A DNA stretch of 32,000 nt, taken from a virus. Below the pieces are notes generated by a model. It was not told where the DNA came from and ran no database searches. It saw only the letters and a list, made by a program, of their open reading frames with translations. The stretch's first letter is position 1. Each line of letters starts with the position of its first letter. The DNA lies in the IMG/VR virus record IMGVR_UViG_3300035701_000171, positions 1 to 32,000 of that record. One strand, 5' to 3'. The translations under genes and the position numbers were made by a program. Below, piece by piece: positions 7,406 through 15,772 of this stretch.

Positions 7406-9754
7406 TTAAATATTAGTCATTCGACCGGATTTCCTGATCCACAATATTTGCGCGTCTATTTGCACATTTTTACTTTGCTCTTCCCCTGCCATTTGCGCAT
7501 TAGAAAAAGTGTATTTAAGAGTAAGGAAGTTAGCTCTCGTAGGACAATAAACGCGCTGCCAAAACTTAGAGCCTTCAATACTGCTAAGATTAGATTGCGT
7601 AGTAGGAATAACAGAGTTGAAAAAGGTATCTGGATTAGACACTAGGCTATAGTCGTTAATTTCGTTCTGTGGAGAGGTATTCGATACAAGGTTATCGTCA
7701 TAGTTGAGATAGACAAAAAGACTGATTGCTCCAGGCTGTTCTCTTGAGGTAGAACTCATGAGAATATCGAGATATCCCATCTGAATGCTTTGTCCTTGGT
7801 CCAAAAAGTTAAATTTCTTGCTCTGTACAGAGAAATTTTCTCGTAAGTTGATTAGTCCACCCCCTACATAAGAACCTGCTGGGGCGTCAAGTTGTGGGAT
7901 GTCGAATTGCTCGCTTGTGGAATTGTATTTCCATAACTTAAATGTATTCGCATCCACTACCACAATAGAAAATACTCCTCCATTAAGATTGGCATAAGGG
8001 CTTCCATTAGGAATGCCCGAAATGCCTATCACGAAATCTGTAGACATGTTGTGATTAGGAGATGTAATAACTGTCGGTGTTGTGGTATTAGGAGTGATAT
8101 TGGAGATAAATAGGGATACGTCATTCGTTGTCAGTTGATTCAAATATTCTATAAAGCCTTGTTGGTTTCCACCTACAATTGCAGGTATTCCTTGCGCTTG
8201 TGTAGAGATCCAAGGAAAGTCGCACCGAATCCAAGGGACTTTTGTATTGAGCCAATTTCTTCCAGATTGAGGTTGATAAGTCCCCAGTGTCGTTAATGAA
8301 TCGTTAAATAACGCCCAAGAGTCATTTTCATAGTTGTATACCAGACGCGTATTTGGGAAGATCTGTGAGGACAATCCTATAGGCGCATACTGAGAAGCAA
8401 GCGGTACCGTCCAATAAGCAAGGCGATTGATGAAATCTCGTATCCCATGTACCCGATAGGCGCCGTTATTTGCGTCTTGAATATTGAATACAAAGTCGGG
8501 AATTTTAATATCTATACGTTCTGACTTGTAGCTGTCGCATTCAACAATTCCCTTGTCTCCTATACCGACAAGTGAAGTGTCAAATTGAACTGCTGAGAAT
8601 GGACCTTCTCCTCCCAATTCGCTATTGACTTTCTCTATCTGGAATGGGGCAATTGATCGACCTGTATACCTAAGTTGCCATGTGCTTCTTTCGCAATAGA
8701 TAACAAGATTGTCCCTGACAAACCCAACTGACACGATATCTTCACTTGTAGGTATGTCTAAAAACCCACCTTGTCCGCGTATATCATCTCTCCATGATCC
8801 TGTAGAAGGAGGACCGGCGCTATATGCAATGAAAGGATTCCCGATTGTAGACCATCTGATTCTATTCGAAAAGTTGGTTGATCCTGAAATCGCCCCTCCA
8901 GCATTTCCTCCTTCCCACGTATTGAAAGCAACCATTCTTCCACGAAAAGGAAGGAATGATAGACACCCAACTAACCATGTTGTCGCATCGATTTGACCAA
9001 AATTTGGCGGTCTAAAGTCAACCCATGTCGTTCCATTTGTGATTCTTATAGGATCAGGTGTGTTTTCATTCGAACTGTTGTTGGTTAACCAAAACAGTTT
9101 TTTCCCTGAATCTGTAAAAAAATTGATTGCTGTGCCTGGTATTAGAATAGAACTTACCCAGTAGTTTGTTGACCAAAAAAAATGCGTAGAAGAAACATCA
9201 TTTCCTTGAGCATTCCACGTAGTCCCCGTAATAAATTCTTTAAATCCTGTTGTCGTATTGTCATAGATGTAGGCATAGTTTTGATCAAAAAACACCGTTT
9301 GATCATTCGTGCTATTCTGCAATTCTCGCGTTCTTATGCCCATGACAGGCAGTCCTGGATAGTATTGAACTGCTGTGTTTATATTGGACCCTGCGATTGT
9401 CAGCGTTCCTGTAGCCCTGTTTAATGTCGCCGTACCTGGACCGCTAGTGAGTAAAGCAACTGGACTTGCTCCGCCCGGATCATTGAATAAATTGTTTCCT
9501 ACTGTGAAAGATGCTATTCCTGCCTGTATAGGAAGAGGACCAATAACTACTACTAAATTTCCAGCTCCATCTGTTGTTCCTATATTTCTTTGTAGACGTC
9601 CAAGAAGCTGATATCCTTTCTTCCTTAGGATGCGCTCACGCCAGACATAAGCATTTTGAAGCTGTGGGTATGCATCATCCGGAAGAATAAACTCTTCACG
9701 AGATTGCACCAGTCCACTTGTCATTCCTGTGATCTTAAGGGGGCTGTATGCCAT
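7406..9754 (-). CDS. Tail nozzle / packaged-DNA-stabilisation-like protein, 782 aa
   Basis: This probably forms the tail hub or nozzle beneath the adaptor. It starts MAYSPLKITGMTSGLVQSRE, opens like virion hub proteins (a small N-terminal hook, then PQLQNAYVWRERILRKKGYQ) and is beta-rich throughout. Repeated blades such as FLPFRGRMVAFNTWEGG, LVIYCERSTWQLRYTGRS and LVYNYENDSWALF fit the beta-propeller of P22 gp10/T7 gp12-type nozzles. Around residues 545-630 there is an inserted FCCH-like beta domain (NHNMSTDFVIGISGI, VVDANTFKLWKY). The start follows the adaptor gene stop directly (TAAATG) behind GGGG. Confidence 0.7.
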   Translation of the reverse strand: MAYSPLKITGMTSGLVQSREEFILPDDAYPQLQNAYVWRERILRKKGYQLLGRLQRNIGTTDGAGNLVVVIGPLPIQAGIASFTVGNNLFNDPGGASPVALLTSGPGTATLNRATGTLTIAGSNINTAVQYYPGLPVMGIRTRELQNSTNDQTVFFDQNYAYIYDNTTTGFKEFITGTTWNAQGNDVSSTHFFWSTNYWVSSILIPGTAINFFTDSGKKLFWLTNNSSNENTPDPIRITNGTTWVDFRPPNFGQIDATTWLVGCLSFLPFRGRMVAFNTWEGGNAGGAISGSTNFSNRIRWSTIGNPFIAYSAGPPSTGSWRDDIRGQGGFLDIPTSEDIVSVGFVRDNLVIYCERSTWQLRYTGRSIAPFQIEKVNSELGGEGPFSAVQFDTSLVGIGDKGIVECDSYKSERIDIKIPDFVFNIQDANNGAYRVHGIRDFINRLAYWTVPLASQYAPIGLSSQIFPNTRLVYNYENDSWALFNDSLTTLGTYQPQSGRNWLNTKVPWIRCDFPWISTQAQGIPAIVGGNQQGFIEYLNQLTTNDVSLFISNITPNTTTPTVITSPNHNMSTDFVIGISGIPNGSPYANLNGGVFSIVVVDANTFKLWKYNSTSEQFDIPQLDAPAGSYVGGGLINLRENFSVQSKKFNFLDQGQSIQMGYLDILMSSTSREQPGAISLFVYLNYDDNLVSNTSPQNEINDYSLVSNPDTFFNSVIPTTQSNLSSIEGSKFWQRVYCPTRANFLTLKYTFSNAQMAGEEQSKNVQIDAQILWIRKSGRMTNI

Positions 9755-10894
9755 TTAAAACCCCGGTCCATATCCCCATCCGACGCCATAGCCTCGTTGA
9801 GTTGAGTTAAACATTGTAATGTTGGGCTGAGCAATTTCCTCGATAGCCTGACGCTCTAAAACAAGGGCTTCCTGTCTTTCAAATCCCTCTCTAAGATTCT
9901 CTACGCCTTCCATATCTTGACGTTCTCTAAGTATCTCACGAGCTGTCCCGAAGGCAATATATTGGCTCCATTGTTCAAGTGTTGGATTTTGTGTGATCAT
10001 CATGAATTGAGAAGGAGTCTGAAAAGTCTCAATTTCGCACAGATAGACGTTGTCAGGGACAGGTCGGATTGTAAGTTCATTATTCCAAAATAATACGTTA
10101 TAAGGTCTTCCTACTTGATAGGTTGCAGCCCACACGTTTAGCATCGTCCCAGCAGCTGGGGCAACTGGTAGATTCAATGTAATTTGAGTCGTAACATAAT
10201 TGACCGTTCCACAATATTGTTGCGTCAGTGGAGAGGCAGGAGAAGGAACAGGAAGAGGAGAAAGAGGAGGAATTGCGGGCTGCTGAACATTTAAAGCATC
10301 CAAGTAAACAGGATTTCCAACATTATTTTGTTGAATGAATAGGAGCCTTCCGGTGGTAGTGTTACTTCCGATCCCATTGGCATCAACGACTGCCCCGCCA
10401 TCATCAATAATTCTAATAGGGTTTCCATTAGCATCTATGCCTCCTATAACAACTTGAGTACTTAGAATGCCGAAATTAGGCTGTGGAAAGGGATTTACAT
10501 TACTTCCAAATAATGTAAAGGTAAAACTCGTTGTAATACCATCCCCTCCCACAGGCTGAAACTGGGTAGGAAAGCGTGGGTATAAATTGAATAGCTGTTC
10601 TCGATTCTTAAACAGATTTCCTTGCACTCCCTCAAAATATATAGGGGCACGAAACCCCTGCATATTATTGACGTCTACTGGATACCTATCGACATTCGGG
10701 ATCGTTAGGAATTTGTAAACGCTATGTTGCTGATCAATCTTGATAGCGTATGGGAAGTCCTGGGAATAGAACCTATTCACTGCCTCTTGGATATTAGCAC
10801 TAGAAAGGGCAGCCTCGCTTGCGGAAGCTGTCAAACGTCTTACCTTCTTTTCAATGAAAGTGTACGTTGAATCTGCTGGAAGTACTGATGTCAT
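9755..10894 (-). CDS. Head-to-tail adaptor-like protein with inserted beta domain, 379 aa
   Basis: The C-terminal 80 residues form a long charged helix (FGTAREILRERQDMEGVENL) of the type found in T7 gp11-like adaptors, and the N-terminus (about 25-110) is helical then beta. Between them, residues about 115-270 hold an inserted beta-sandwich with the pattern GDGITTSFTFTL, then IDDGGAV, then GTVNYVTTQITLNLPVAP, which is common in virion proteins. The last residues are Gly/Tyr-rich (GYGVGWGYGPGF). The SD is AAAGGA. The gene is followed without a gap by the nozzle-like gene, which supports a connector role. The exact family is not certain. Confidence 0.65.
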   Translation of the reverse strand: MTSVLPADSTYTFIEKKVRRLTASASEAALSSANIQEAVNRFYSQDFPYAIKIDQQHSVYKFLTIPNVDRYPVDVNNMQGFRAPIYFEGVQGNLFKNREQLFNLYPRFPTQFQPVGGDGITTSFTFTLFGSNVNPFPQPNFGILSTQVVIGGIDANGNPIRIIDDGGAVVDANGIGSNTTTGRLLFIQQNNVGNPVYLDALNVQQPAIPPLSPLPVPSPASPLTQQYCGTVNYVTTQITLNLPVAPAAGTMLNVWAATYQVGRPYNVLFWNNELTIRPVPDNVYLCEIETFQTPSQFMMITQNPTLEQWSQYIAFGTAREILRERQDMEGVENLREGFERQEALVLERQAIEEIAQPNITMFNSTQRGYGVGWGYGPGF

Positions 10895-10920
10895 ATTTTT
10901 CCTTTCTAATCTCTAAAAAT

Positions 10921-11349
10921 CTAGAAGCCTACTGGTGTAAACTTATGAAGCCAGTCGCCTTCTTCATCACGATTTAAAGGAGATTGATTGTCTTGTACTG
11001 GTTTTCCATCTACTTCAAGAAGTCCTTCACGCTTTTTCATAATCTTATTTTTGTCATTCACTTCATTCACTAATCCCAAGGGGATTTCGTATGTTTTTCC
11101 ATGAATGAAACTCCATATTTGAATAGGATCACCAGCGTATTTGCAATACGGTTTAATAAGCCTTTCATGTCTCCCTCTGGAATTCATATACTCTGCTTTA
11201 ACAAGTCGTGAATCTTCTTTCTTTTGACGCTCTAGCTCTTTTTTGTGCTCGGGCTTCATATTCTTAAATTCATCAAATGGAACGCTGTTGGTTAGGGTGT
11301 TAATAAGTCCATGAATCTCACCCGATGCTGTTGCTTGTAATACTGCCAT
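10921..11349 (-). CDS. Hypothetical virion-module protein, 142 aa
   Basis: It starts at an ATG behind AGGA, one base past the upstream stop. The first 50 residues are helical and very rich in Lys and Glu. The middle (RHERLIKPYCKYAGDPIQIW) begins a small compact domain that ends near residue 100, and the tail is acidic. I do not recognise the family. Its place between FCCH-like virion proteins and the adaptor suggests a head-completion or accessory role, which is inference. Confidence 0.65.
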   Translation of the reverse strand: MAVLQATASGEIHGLINTLTNSVPFDEFKNMKPEHKKELERQKKEDSRLVKAEYMNSRGRHERLIKPYCKYAGDPIQIWSFIHGKTYEIPLGLVNEVNDKNKIMKKREGLLEVDGKPVQDNQSPLNRDEEGDWLHKFTPVGF

Positions 11350-11350
11350 G

Positions 11351-11734
11351 TTAATTTCCTATGTTGTCTAAACTTTGAAAAGGTACCTGTCTTGTGCTGT
11401 TACTATATTCAAGATTTCTAGATCCTGCAGGGGATAAACTTGCAGGAGTTATAGAAGTCGATGAACCATTTATAAATGCATCGAAATATGTTGAATCTAT
11501 ATCTAATGCCATCGTAGAGATATTAACACCTAATATCTTTCCAGTCATTCCATTAACCTGATGCATGCCCCATGTTCTAGGAACCGTGAGAAATACCAAC
11601 TGATTTACTTGATACGTATTAGAACCATTGGGTGGTACTGTAAAGCTGACAACCATAGGAAAACTTTGTGTGATTCCAGTGATCAGTAGCATGCTAGGTA
11701 TCTGTATTACACCTGGTAAGTATTGGTTTGACAT
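11351..11734 (-). CDS. FCCH-like small virion protein, 127 aa
   Basis: Residues about 40-105 repeat the C-terminal domain of the upstream 340-aa protein: VFLTVPRTWGMHQVNGMTGK aligns with LHFSVPYSFGMTQMNQLTGK, followed in both by a DIDSxxF segment and a Ser/Pro/Ala loop. This is the beta fold related to the E1 FCCH domain, which occurs in many phage virion proteins. The SD is AAGGA, four bases before ATG, and lies just after a strong hairpin. It is probably a decoration or minor head-tail protein. Confidence 0.7.
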   Translation of the reverse strand: MSNQYLPGVIQIPSMLLITGITQSFPMVVSFTVPPNGSNTYQVNQLVFLTVPRTWGMHQVNGMTGKILGVNISTMALDIDSTYFDAFINGSSTSITPASLSPAGSRNLEYSNSTRQVPFQSLDNIGN

Positions 11735-11749
11735 TAGATCCTTATAGAT

Positions 11750-11774
11750 GGAAGGGGACAGCTTGTCCCCTTCC
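11750..11774 (-). other. Strong hairpin between two virion genes, no U-tract
   Basis: An 11-bp perfect stem (GGAAGGGGACA with TGTCCCCTTCC) closes a 3-base loop seven bases after the stop of the 340-aa gene. On neither strand is it followed by a run of T, so it is not a classic intrinsic terminator. It could slow or partly end transcription, or protect the upstream head mRNA from decay, giving more of the capsid-side proteins than of the tail proteins. Confidence 0.6.
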
Positions 11775-11781
11775 TATTAAA

Positions 11782-12804
11782 TTAATTTTCTAGCTTGTAA
11801 GCCCTCCAGTTAATCTGAGCCGCAGCTGCTCCAGCAGGGCTTTGATCGCCACCACTTAAGAACATATATGGAACAAATTCACCGGTACGAAATGGCTGGT
11901 ATTGAAAGTTATAACCAGTTTGTACAAGTGTCACAGGATCAAACTGGGTCGAAGCACCAGCAGGAGCAACAGTCGCAAAAAGTTGTGCTGTTGGGGATGA
12001 TGCTGATGTTGGGAACGCAAATGTTGTAAATGCGCTAGAATCAATGTCTACTGTCATAGTGTAGTTAGCAGCTGACATGGCAATGATCTTTCCTGTCAGT
12101 TGATTCATTTGAGTCATTCCAAACGAATAAGGAACGCTAAAATGAAGCTTCATACCTACTGCGTAGTACTGTGTTGGATCTACAGATGTTCTCACAACTG
12201 CCTGAGTTGCTTTAGTAATCTCAGTGACATAAAGAAACTGAGGTTCTACAGCAGCGAATTTTGAAATTCTACGTGTAAAACCAGCTGTTGCTGCTGATGC
12301 AAATCCAGCTGCTCGCAATCCAATCAGTGTATAACCCGATCCAGATGTAGTAGAAATCTGGAAGTTCATTCCAGCAATCTGCAACATACCTGTTGTGTCA
12401 TAAAACTGAAGAATATCTCCGTCGGAGTATGTGTTTGTTTGAGAAACAACTGCTGGAGAAGCGGCTGTAACTGCTGTGATGGCACTAGCAGATTGGGCCT
12501 CTACAACTGGTGCAGATGTCACATAAGTGAATCCGTTTGATGCTGTTGATGTTGCAAATGTATCAATCAGTAGAGCATTTGTGCTGTTTGTTTTCTTCCA
12601 ACGAATACCATCGTTAGCAGCAGTAGCACCTAGTCCAAATTTAGGACCGTACCATTCTGCTCTAATAACCACTCCGGTTGCAGGAGCTAATGGCAACTGA
12701 GTGACATTAGTTGTAACGAAATAATCCGCAGAACTTGGTAAAGGAACTTTGACCCCTGCACCTGTTGAAGTAAAAGAACCACCTGTGATGATAGTGAAAG
12801 GCAT
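11782..12804 (-). CDS. Virion protein with C-terminal FCCH-like domain, 340 aa
   Basis: It has a very strong SD (AAGGAGG) five bases before ATG and directly follows the capsid gene, so it is likely abundant. Residues 1-200 are beta-rich with many Ser, Thr and Ala. Residues about 205-290 hold the FCCH-like domain shared with the 127-aa protein (SVPYSFGMTQMNQLTGK). The C-terminal NFQYQPFRTGEFVPYMFLSG segment is not part of the repeat. Head decoration or a minor capsid role is likely from its place and expression, but no family name can be given. Confidence 0.7.
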   Translation of the reverse strand: MPFTIITGGSFTSTGAGVKVPLPSSADYFVTTNVTQLPLAPATGVVIRAEWYGPKFGLGATAANDGIRWKKTNSTNALLIDTFATSTASNGFTYVTSAPVVEAQSASAITAVTAASPAVVSQTNTYSDGDILQFYDTTGMLQIAGMNFQISTTSGSGYTLIGLRAAGFASAATAGFTRRISKFAAVEPQFLYVTEITKATQAVVRTSVDPTQYYAVGMKLHFSVPYSFGMTQMNQLTGKIIAMSAANYTMTVDIDSSAFTTFAFPTSASSPTAQLFATVAPAGASTQFDPVTLVQTGYNFQYQPFRTGEFVPYMFLSGGDQSPAGAAAAQINWRAYKLEN

Positions 12805-12814
12805 TATGTCCTCC

Positions 12815-13777
12815 TTAAGATGGTTGGAAAGTTGTTACATTAAGGCCAGAAATCCAGTTTTGGTTTGTAATCGCACGAGCAATCGCAAATTTGGCGTAAA
12901 GCTGGGAGTTCTGAGCGACAGAAGAAACAACCCAAGGCGGACGATAACCAATAACGGCCGTGTAATTGTTTTGTTCGATTTTGGCTGCTGCTTCTAGTCC
13001 ATACATAGGTACTGTGTAGACCGTGTTACCCTTTAAAGAGATACCAGGAGTTTTTGCGGCCTTAGATGAAACAAAAAATCGAAAACGGCTAATCGAGCAG
13101 TACTCTTCTGGACGAATGCCTTCTTGTGTTGGATATGCTGACTTTAACAACACGCCTTGCACTTTCTGCAAGTCAGATGATAAGTTTGTGTGAGCAAGCG
13201 CGATAAACGCATCACGTACACCAGCAGTACCAAAGCGGAGTGTCGCTTGAAGGTCGGTTAGCATTGTGCGAGCGTCATTTCCAAGAAGGATGTTCTCAAT
13301 GTTGTTTACATCATTCAAGGATATGTTAGAAGGCTGATCTCCGTTTAAACCACCAGTGGCATTGATATATGACACGCTTGAGCTGAAGAGATCTCTCATT
13401 AATAGATCTTCTTTCTCACGCAGCCATTGACCAAGCAATGCGGTAAATTTTGTAAGAGTCTTTGAGTTCTGCCACAAGATGACTTGTTCGTTTGTTACGA
13501 TAGTCTTCGCGTAGATTTCCATTTTCGCATCAATATCCGAACGAACGGGAACTTCTGGAGCTGGGTCAATCCCTGAACCATCGAGTTGTCCACCATCCGT
13601 AGATAGGCGTTCAAATCGAGACATACGAGTTGTTTGACCAACGTAGCTTTCTGCATGATGGAGATCTACCCCGAAGGAGTGGATCAAGTTGAACATTGGA
13701 GTTGAGAGAAGGTCCTCGCTAGCCTGTAAGGGAAGCTCTGGAGCCATGGTATTGATATTTGTAATTCCTGACTGCAT
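12815..13777 (-). CDS. Major capsid protein, N4-gp56 type, 320 aa
   Basis: This is the shell protein of the head. Length, position after the scaffold-type gene and sequence pattern fit the N4-gp56 major capsid family: an N-terminal arm, then YVGQTTRMSRFERLS, GIDPAPEVPVRSDIDAKMEI, a long spine-helix region with the motif LGQWLREKEDLLMRDLF, and a beta-rich C-terminal domain (GNTVYTVPMYGLEAAAKIEQ). The ATG at 13777 has GAGG four bases upstream. A candidate sigma70-type promoter lies 130 bases upstream, which would allow separate high-level expression. There are no cysteines apart from one near residue 227. Confidence 0.82.
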   Translation of the reverse strand: MQSGITNINTMAPELPLQASEDLLSTPMFNLIHSFGVDLHHAESYVGQTTRMSRFERLSTDGGQLDGSGIDPAPEVPVRSDIDAKMEIYAKTIVTNEQVILWQNSKTLTKFTALLGQWLREKEDLLMRDLFSSSVSYINATGGLNGDQPSNISLNDVNNIENILLGNDARTMLTDLQATLRFGTAGVRDAFIALAHTNLSSDLQKVQGVLLKSAYPTQEGIRPEEYCSISRFRFFVSSKAAKTPGISLKGNTVYTVPMYGLEAAAKIEQNNYTAVIGYRPPWVVSSVAQNSQLYAKFAIARAITNQNWISGLNVTTFQPS

Positions 13778-13905
13778 AGGTCCTCGATTTGTAAGGTGAT
13801 GTTCATGGTTGACGAAACCACTAATCAGTCTTACGATGGCGAGACGTACAATGCGGCCAGGAATTGGGAAGACTTGCGAAGTCTAATGTCTAAAGCGCTG
13901 TTTTC

Positions 13906-13934
13906 ACTATATCAAATGAAATATTTACTCACAA
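13906..13934 (-). promoter_or_regulatory. Candidate sigma70-like promoter before the capsid gene
   Basis: On the minus strand TTGTGA and TATAGT are separated by exactly 17 bases, which is close to consensus. It lies in the 173-base gap between a small gene and the capsid gene, one of the longest gaps in the head module. The leader also carries a 6-bp hairpin with a GCG loop at 13870-13884. I see nothing else in this gap. Confidence 0.5.
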
Positions 13935-13950
13935 TACAACATAACTTTAA

Positions 13951-14160
13951 TCATTCTTTTTCATCATTATCATAGTCATAAATTTTTATTTTTCCTGCAT
14001 ATGTGTCTCCAGTCATTTTGCATCCATGTGTAAGCATACCAAGATGATAGCATGCTTTTGTCATTTTATTTTCTATAATTAACTTTGCAATAATTCTAAG
14101 TTCTTTTTCTATTAAGTAGTTAATAGTTGAAACAATTTCTTTGTGGAATTCCTCTTTCAT
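13951..14160 (-). CDS. Small protein of unknown function, 69 aa
   Basis: The ATGA overlap with the preceding stop and the SD GAAGGG support translation. The protein is an amphipathic helix (residues 1-38) followed by a short segment with His, Cys and Met (CYHLGMLTHGCKM) and an acidic tail. No family is recognised. Two Cys and two His in 13 residues could bind a metal, but the spacing matches no known finger. Confidence 0.6.
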   Translation of the reverse strand: MKEEFHKEIVSTINYLIEKELRIIAKLIIENKMTKACYHLGMLTHGCKMTGDTYAGKIKIYDYDNDEKE

Positions 14161-14954
14161 ACACCCTTCCTTACTTGTTGCATTCTAGCCCAATTTTCTG
14201 CTCTTCTTCTTTCCGTTTCTTGCCATCCTTCACGTGGTGACTCTCCAGTAGGAGAGGTTCCAGGAGAAGAAATAGAGCGTGGTTTGTTACTATTTACCTC
14301 CGCTCTAATAGAGTCTTGACGTGCATTAGCTTGATTGGGTATTAGCCTCTTTACAGCGTGATAAATATCATGCCATTTGTCATAACCTTCATTTAAACGT
14401 TGAAGAGGTCTAGAAACTTCAGGATAGTGGTAGTCTAGGTAATCTAATGCCTCTTGGCTACACACTTTATTGAAGTCAGGGAAGTCTTTATTCAAACGTG
14501 TTGGATATTCTCTTTGCTCTCTTTCTTGTTGCTGCCTAGCGAATTGCTGTTCTTTTTGCGCTAAAATAGCCTCTACTTTCTTTTCAATACGCTGTTCTTC
14601 AGTTTCTTCAGAAGAATCATTTATTCCATAGTATTGTTGTTGTGGAGTGGGTGCCTGTTTCGAAAAGGCTGCTTCCATGGCTGCTTTAAGAGCTGATGCT
14701 TCAGCTTCTTTTTCATTAGCTCGTCGCTCTGCTGCTTCCTTGTCAACACGGTCTTTTTTTCGGGCCTCGCGAAATGCGCGCCAATTAGGGTCTTCATTGG
14801 ATTCCGGTTCTTTATTTTCAGGGGGTTTTTGTGCGTTAGTTTCTACTTTTTGATGTGAAATATTTGATTCATTTGGTGAATTGGATACACTGGTTTCAAT
14901 TTGTTGTTTTGCGATAATTTCCGGTTGAGGACTTTCAGGATTCAAAATACCCAT
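14157..14954 (-). CDS. Scaffold-like protein, 265 aa
   Basis: This is a likely head scaffold, used in shell assembly and then lost. It is very hydrophilic, rich in Glu, Gln, Lys and Arg, with a long coiled coil around residues 60-150 (EAAERRANEKEAEASALK). There is a short ordered zone (about 155-205: DFPDFNKVCSQEALDYLDYH) and a basic C-terminus. That profile and the place between portal and capsid genes are typical of scaffold proteins, which have little sequence conservation. The SD is AAGGAG, eight bases before ATG. Confidence 0.7.
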   Translation of the reverse strand: MGILNPESPQPEIIAKQQIETSVSNSPNESNISHQKVETNAQKPPENKEPESNEDPNWRAFREARKKDRVDKEAAERRANEKEAEASALKAAMEAAFSKQAPTPQQQYYGINDSSEETEEQRIEKKVEAILAQKEQQFARQQQEREQREYPTRLNKDFPDFNKVCSQEALDYLDYHYPEVSRPLQRLNEGYDKWHDIYHAVKRLIPNQANARQDSIRAEVNSNKPRSISSPGTSPTGESPREGWQETERRRAENWARMQQVRKGV

Positions 14955-14968
14955 AATAGGATCTCCTT

Positions 14969-15286
14969 GTGATTGATAATAATATTGTAAAAGAAAAGAC
15001 TCAGGATATCAATAGTAATTTTGAACATGAAATAAAAATGCAGAAGTTGCGCGAGGAATTGTCAAAAAGTTTCGAAAATTACAAAAACACAATGAGGATG
15101 CTTACGGCCGATGCGCCTATAGAAACACTTTGCTTACCTTCTACCATTGAGAAAATCCTGTTAAACCATGGCTGTCTGCGTATCTACGATTTGGTTGACT
15201 TGGATTTTACTAAAATCGAAGGGCTCAAGCCTGTTAGAATCAGGAACCTTACAACCAGCCTTAATCAATTCCTCTCTATGATGTAA
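14969..15286 (+). CDS. Small protein with RNA polymerase alpha C-terminal-domain-like fold, 105 aa
   Basis: Residues about 50-102 fit the alpha-CTD pattern: PIETLCLPSTIEKILLNHG, then YDLVDLDFTKIEGLKPVRI and LTTSLNQFL, matching the family layout P-x-x-x-L-x-L, a helix, xDLv, then the HhH-like turn and last helix. The N-terminal 45 residues are a charged coiled helix. The GTG start has AGGA seven bases upstream; an ATG at codon 24 is an alternative with a weaker site. It is alone on the plus strand inside the head module, diverges from the scaffold gene and fills a 206-base space that holds no minus-strand gene. Its last 126 bases overlap the 201-aa gene in antisense. It could bind DNA or host RNA polymerase; the function is not shown. 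Confidence 0.65.
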   Translation: MIDNNIVKEKTQDINSNFEHEIKMQKLREELSKSFENYKNTMRMLTADAPIETLCLPSTIEKILLNHGCLRIYDLVDLDFTKIEGLKPVRIRNLTTSLNQFLSMM

Positions 15287-15766
15287 GAAATATTCATGTT
15301 CTGATGGCATGTTTATCCCACTTTCATAACGTATGTACTGCCAAAATTTACCTTCAAAAAATGCACATGCCCATGCCTGCATGGTTTTGTATCTTTTGTT
15401 GACAACGGCTAAAGAAGATAGTTCTGCCATTACCATATCACTAGGCAGTACCCATAATCTTTTTGTTATTTTTTGCTTGGATTTGTCATACAAAAAAACA
15501 GCTTGGTTAGGACGAGGACTAGGTAGATATGGCCAACAGTAGAACTTTCTACGAATGAGATTTTTAATGAGAGGATCCTTAGACACAAGCATCACTACAC
15601 AAAATTCATTCTCGTTAATCATATCGTTGTATTTTCTAGCCGACTCATATAAGTTCTCGGATATGTCTTCAGACATTGCATAACCAACTTCTAGAGCATC
15701 ATACTTTGTCGTGTCTGACAATGCTTTGAATGACAACTCGCCGGCTGTTTTTCTTTGTGTTTTCAT
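15161..15766 (-). CDS. Conserved-type head-module protein, 201 aa, function unknown
   Basis: It is a compact, ordered protein with SLAVVNKRYKTMQAWACAFF, FEGKFWQYIRYESGINMPSE and a C-terminal EELIKAGCKVP motif. It has no signal peptide, membrane helix or enzyme motif that I recognise. It lies between portal and scaffold genes, where head proteases and small accessory proteins are often found, but no protease triad is evident. Its SD (GGAG) is 11 bases from the ATG and lies within a 12-bp inverted repeat that could hide it. The 3' end overlaps the plus-strand alpha-CTD-like gene by 126 bases. Confidence 0.75.
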   Translation of the reverse strand: MKTQRKTAGELSFKALSDTTKYDALEVGYAMSEDISENLYESARKYNDMINENEFCVVMLVSKDPLIKNLIRRKFYCWPYLPSPRPNQAVFLYDKSKQKITKRLWVLPSDMVMAELSSLAVVNKRYKTMQAWACAFFEGKFWQYIRYESGINMPSEHEYFLHHREELIKAGCKVPDSNRLEPFDFSKIQVNQIVDTQTAMV

Positions 15767-15772
15767 GAGATT

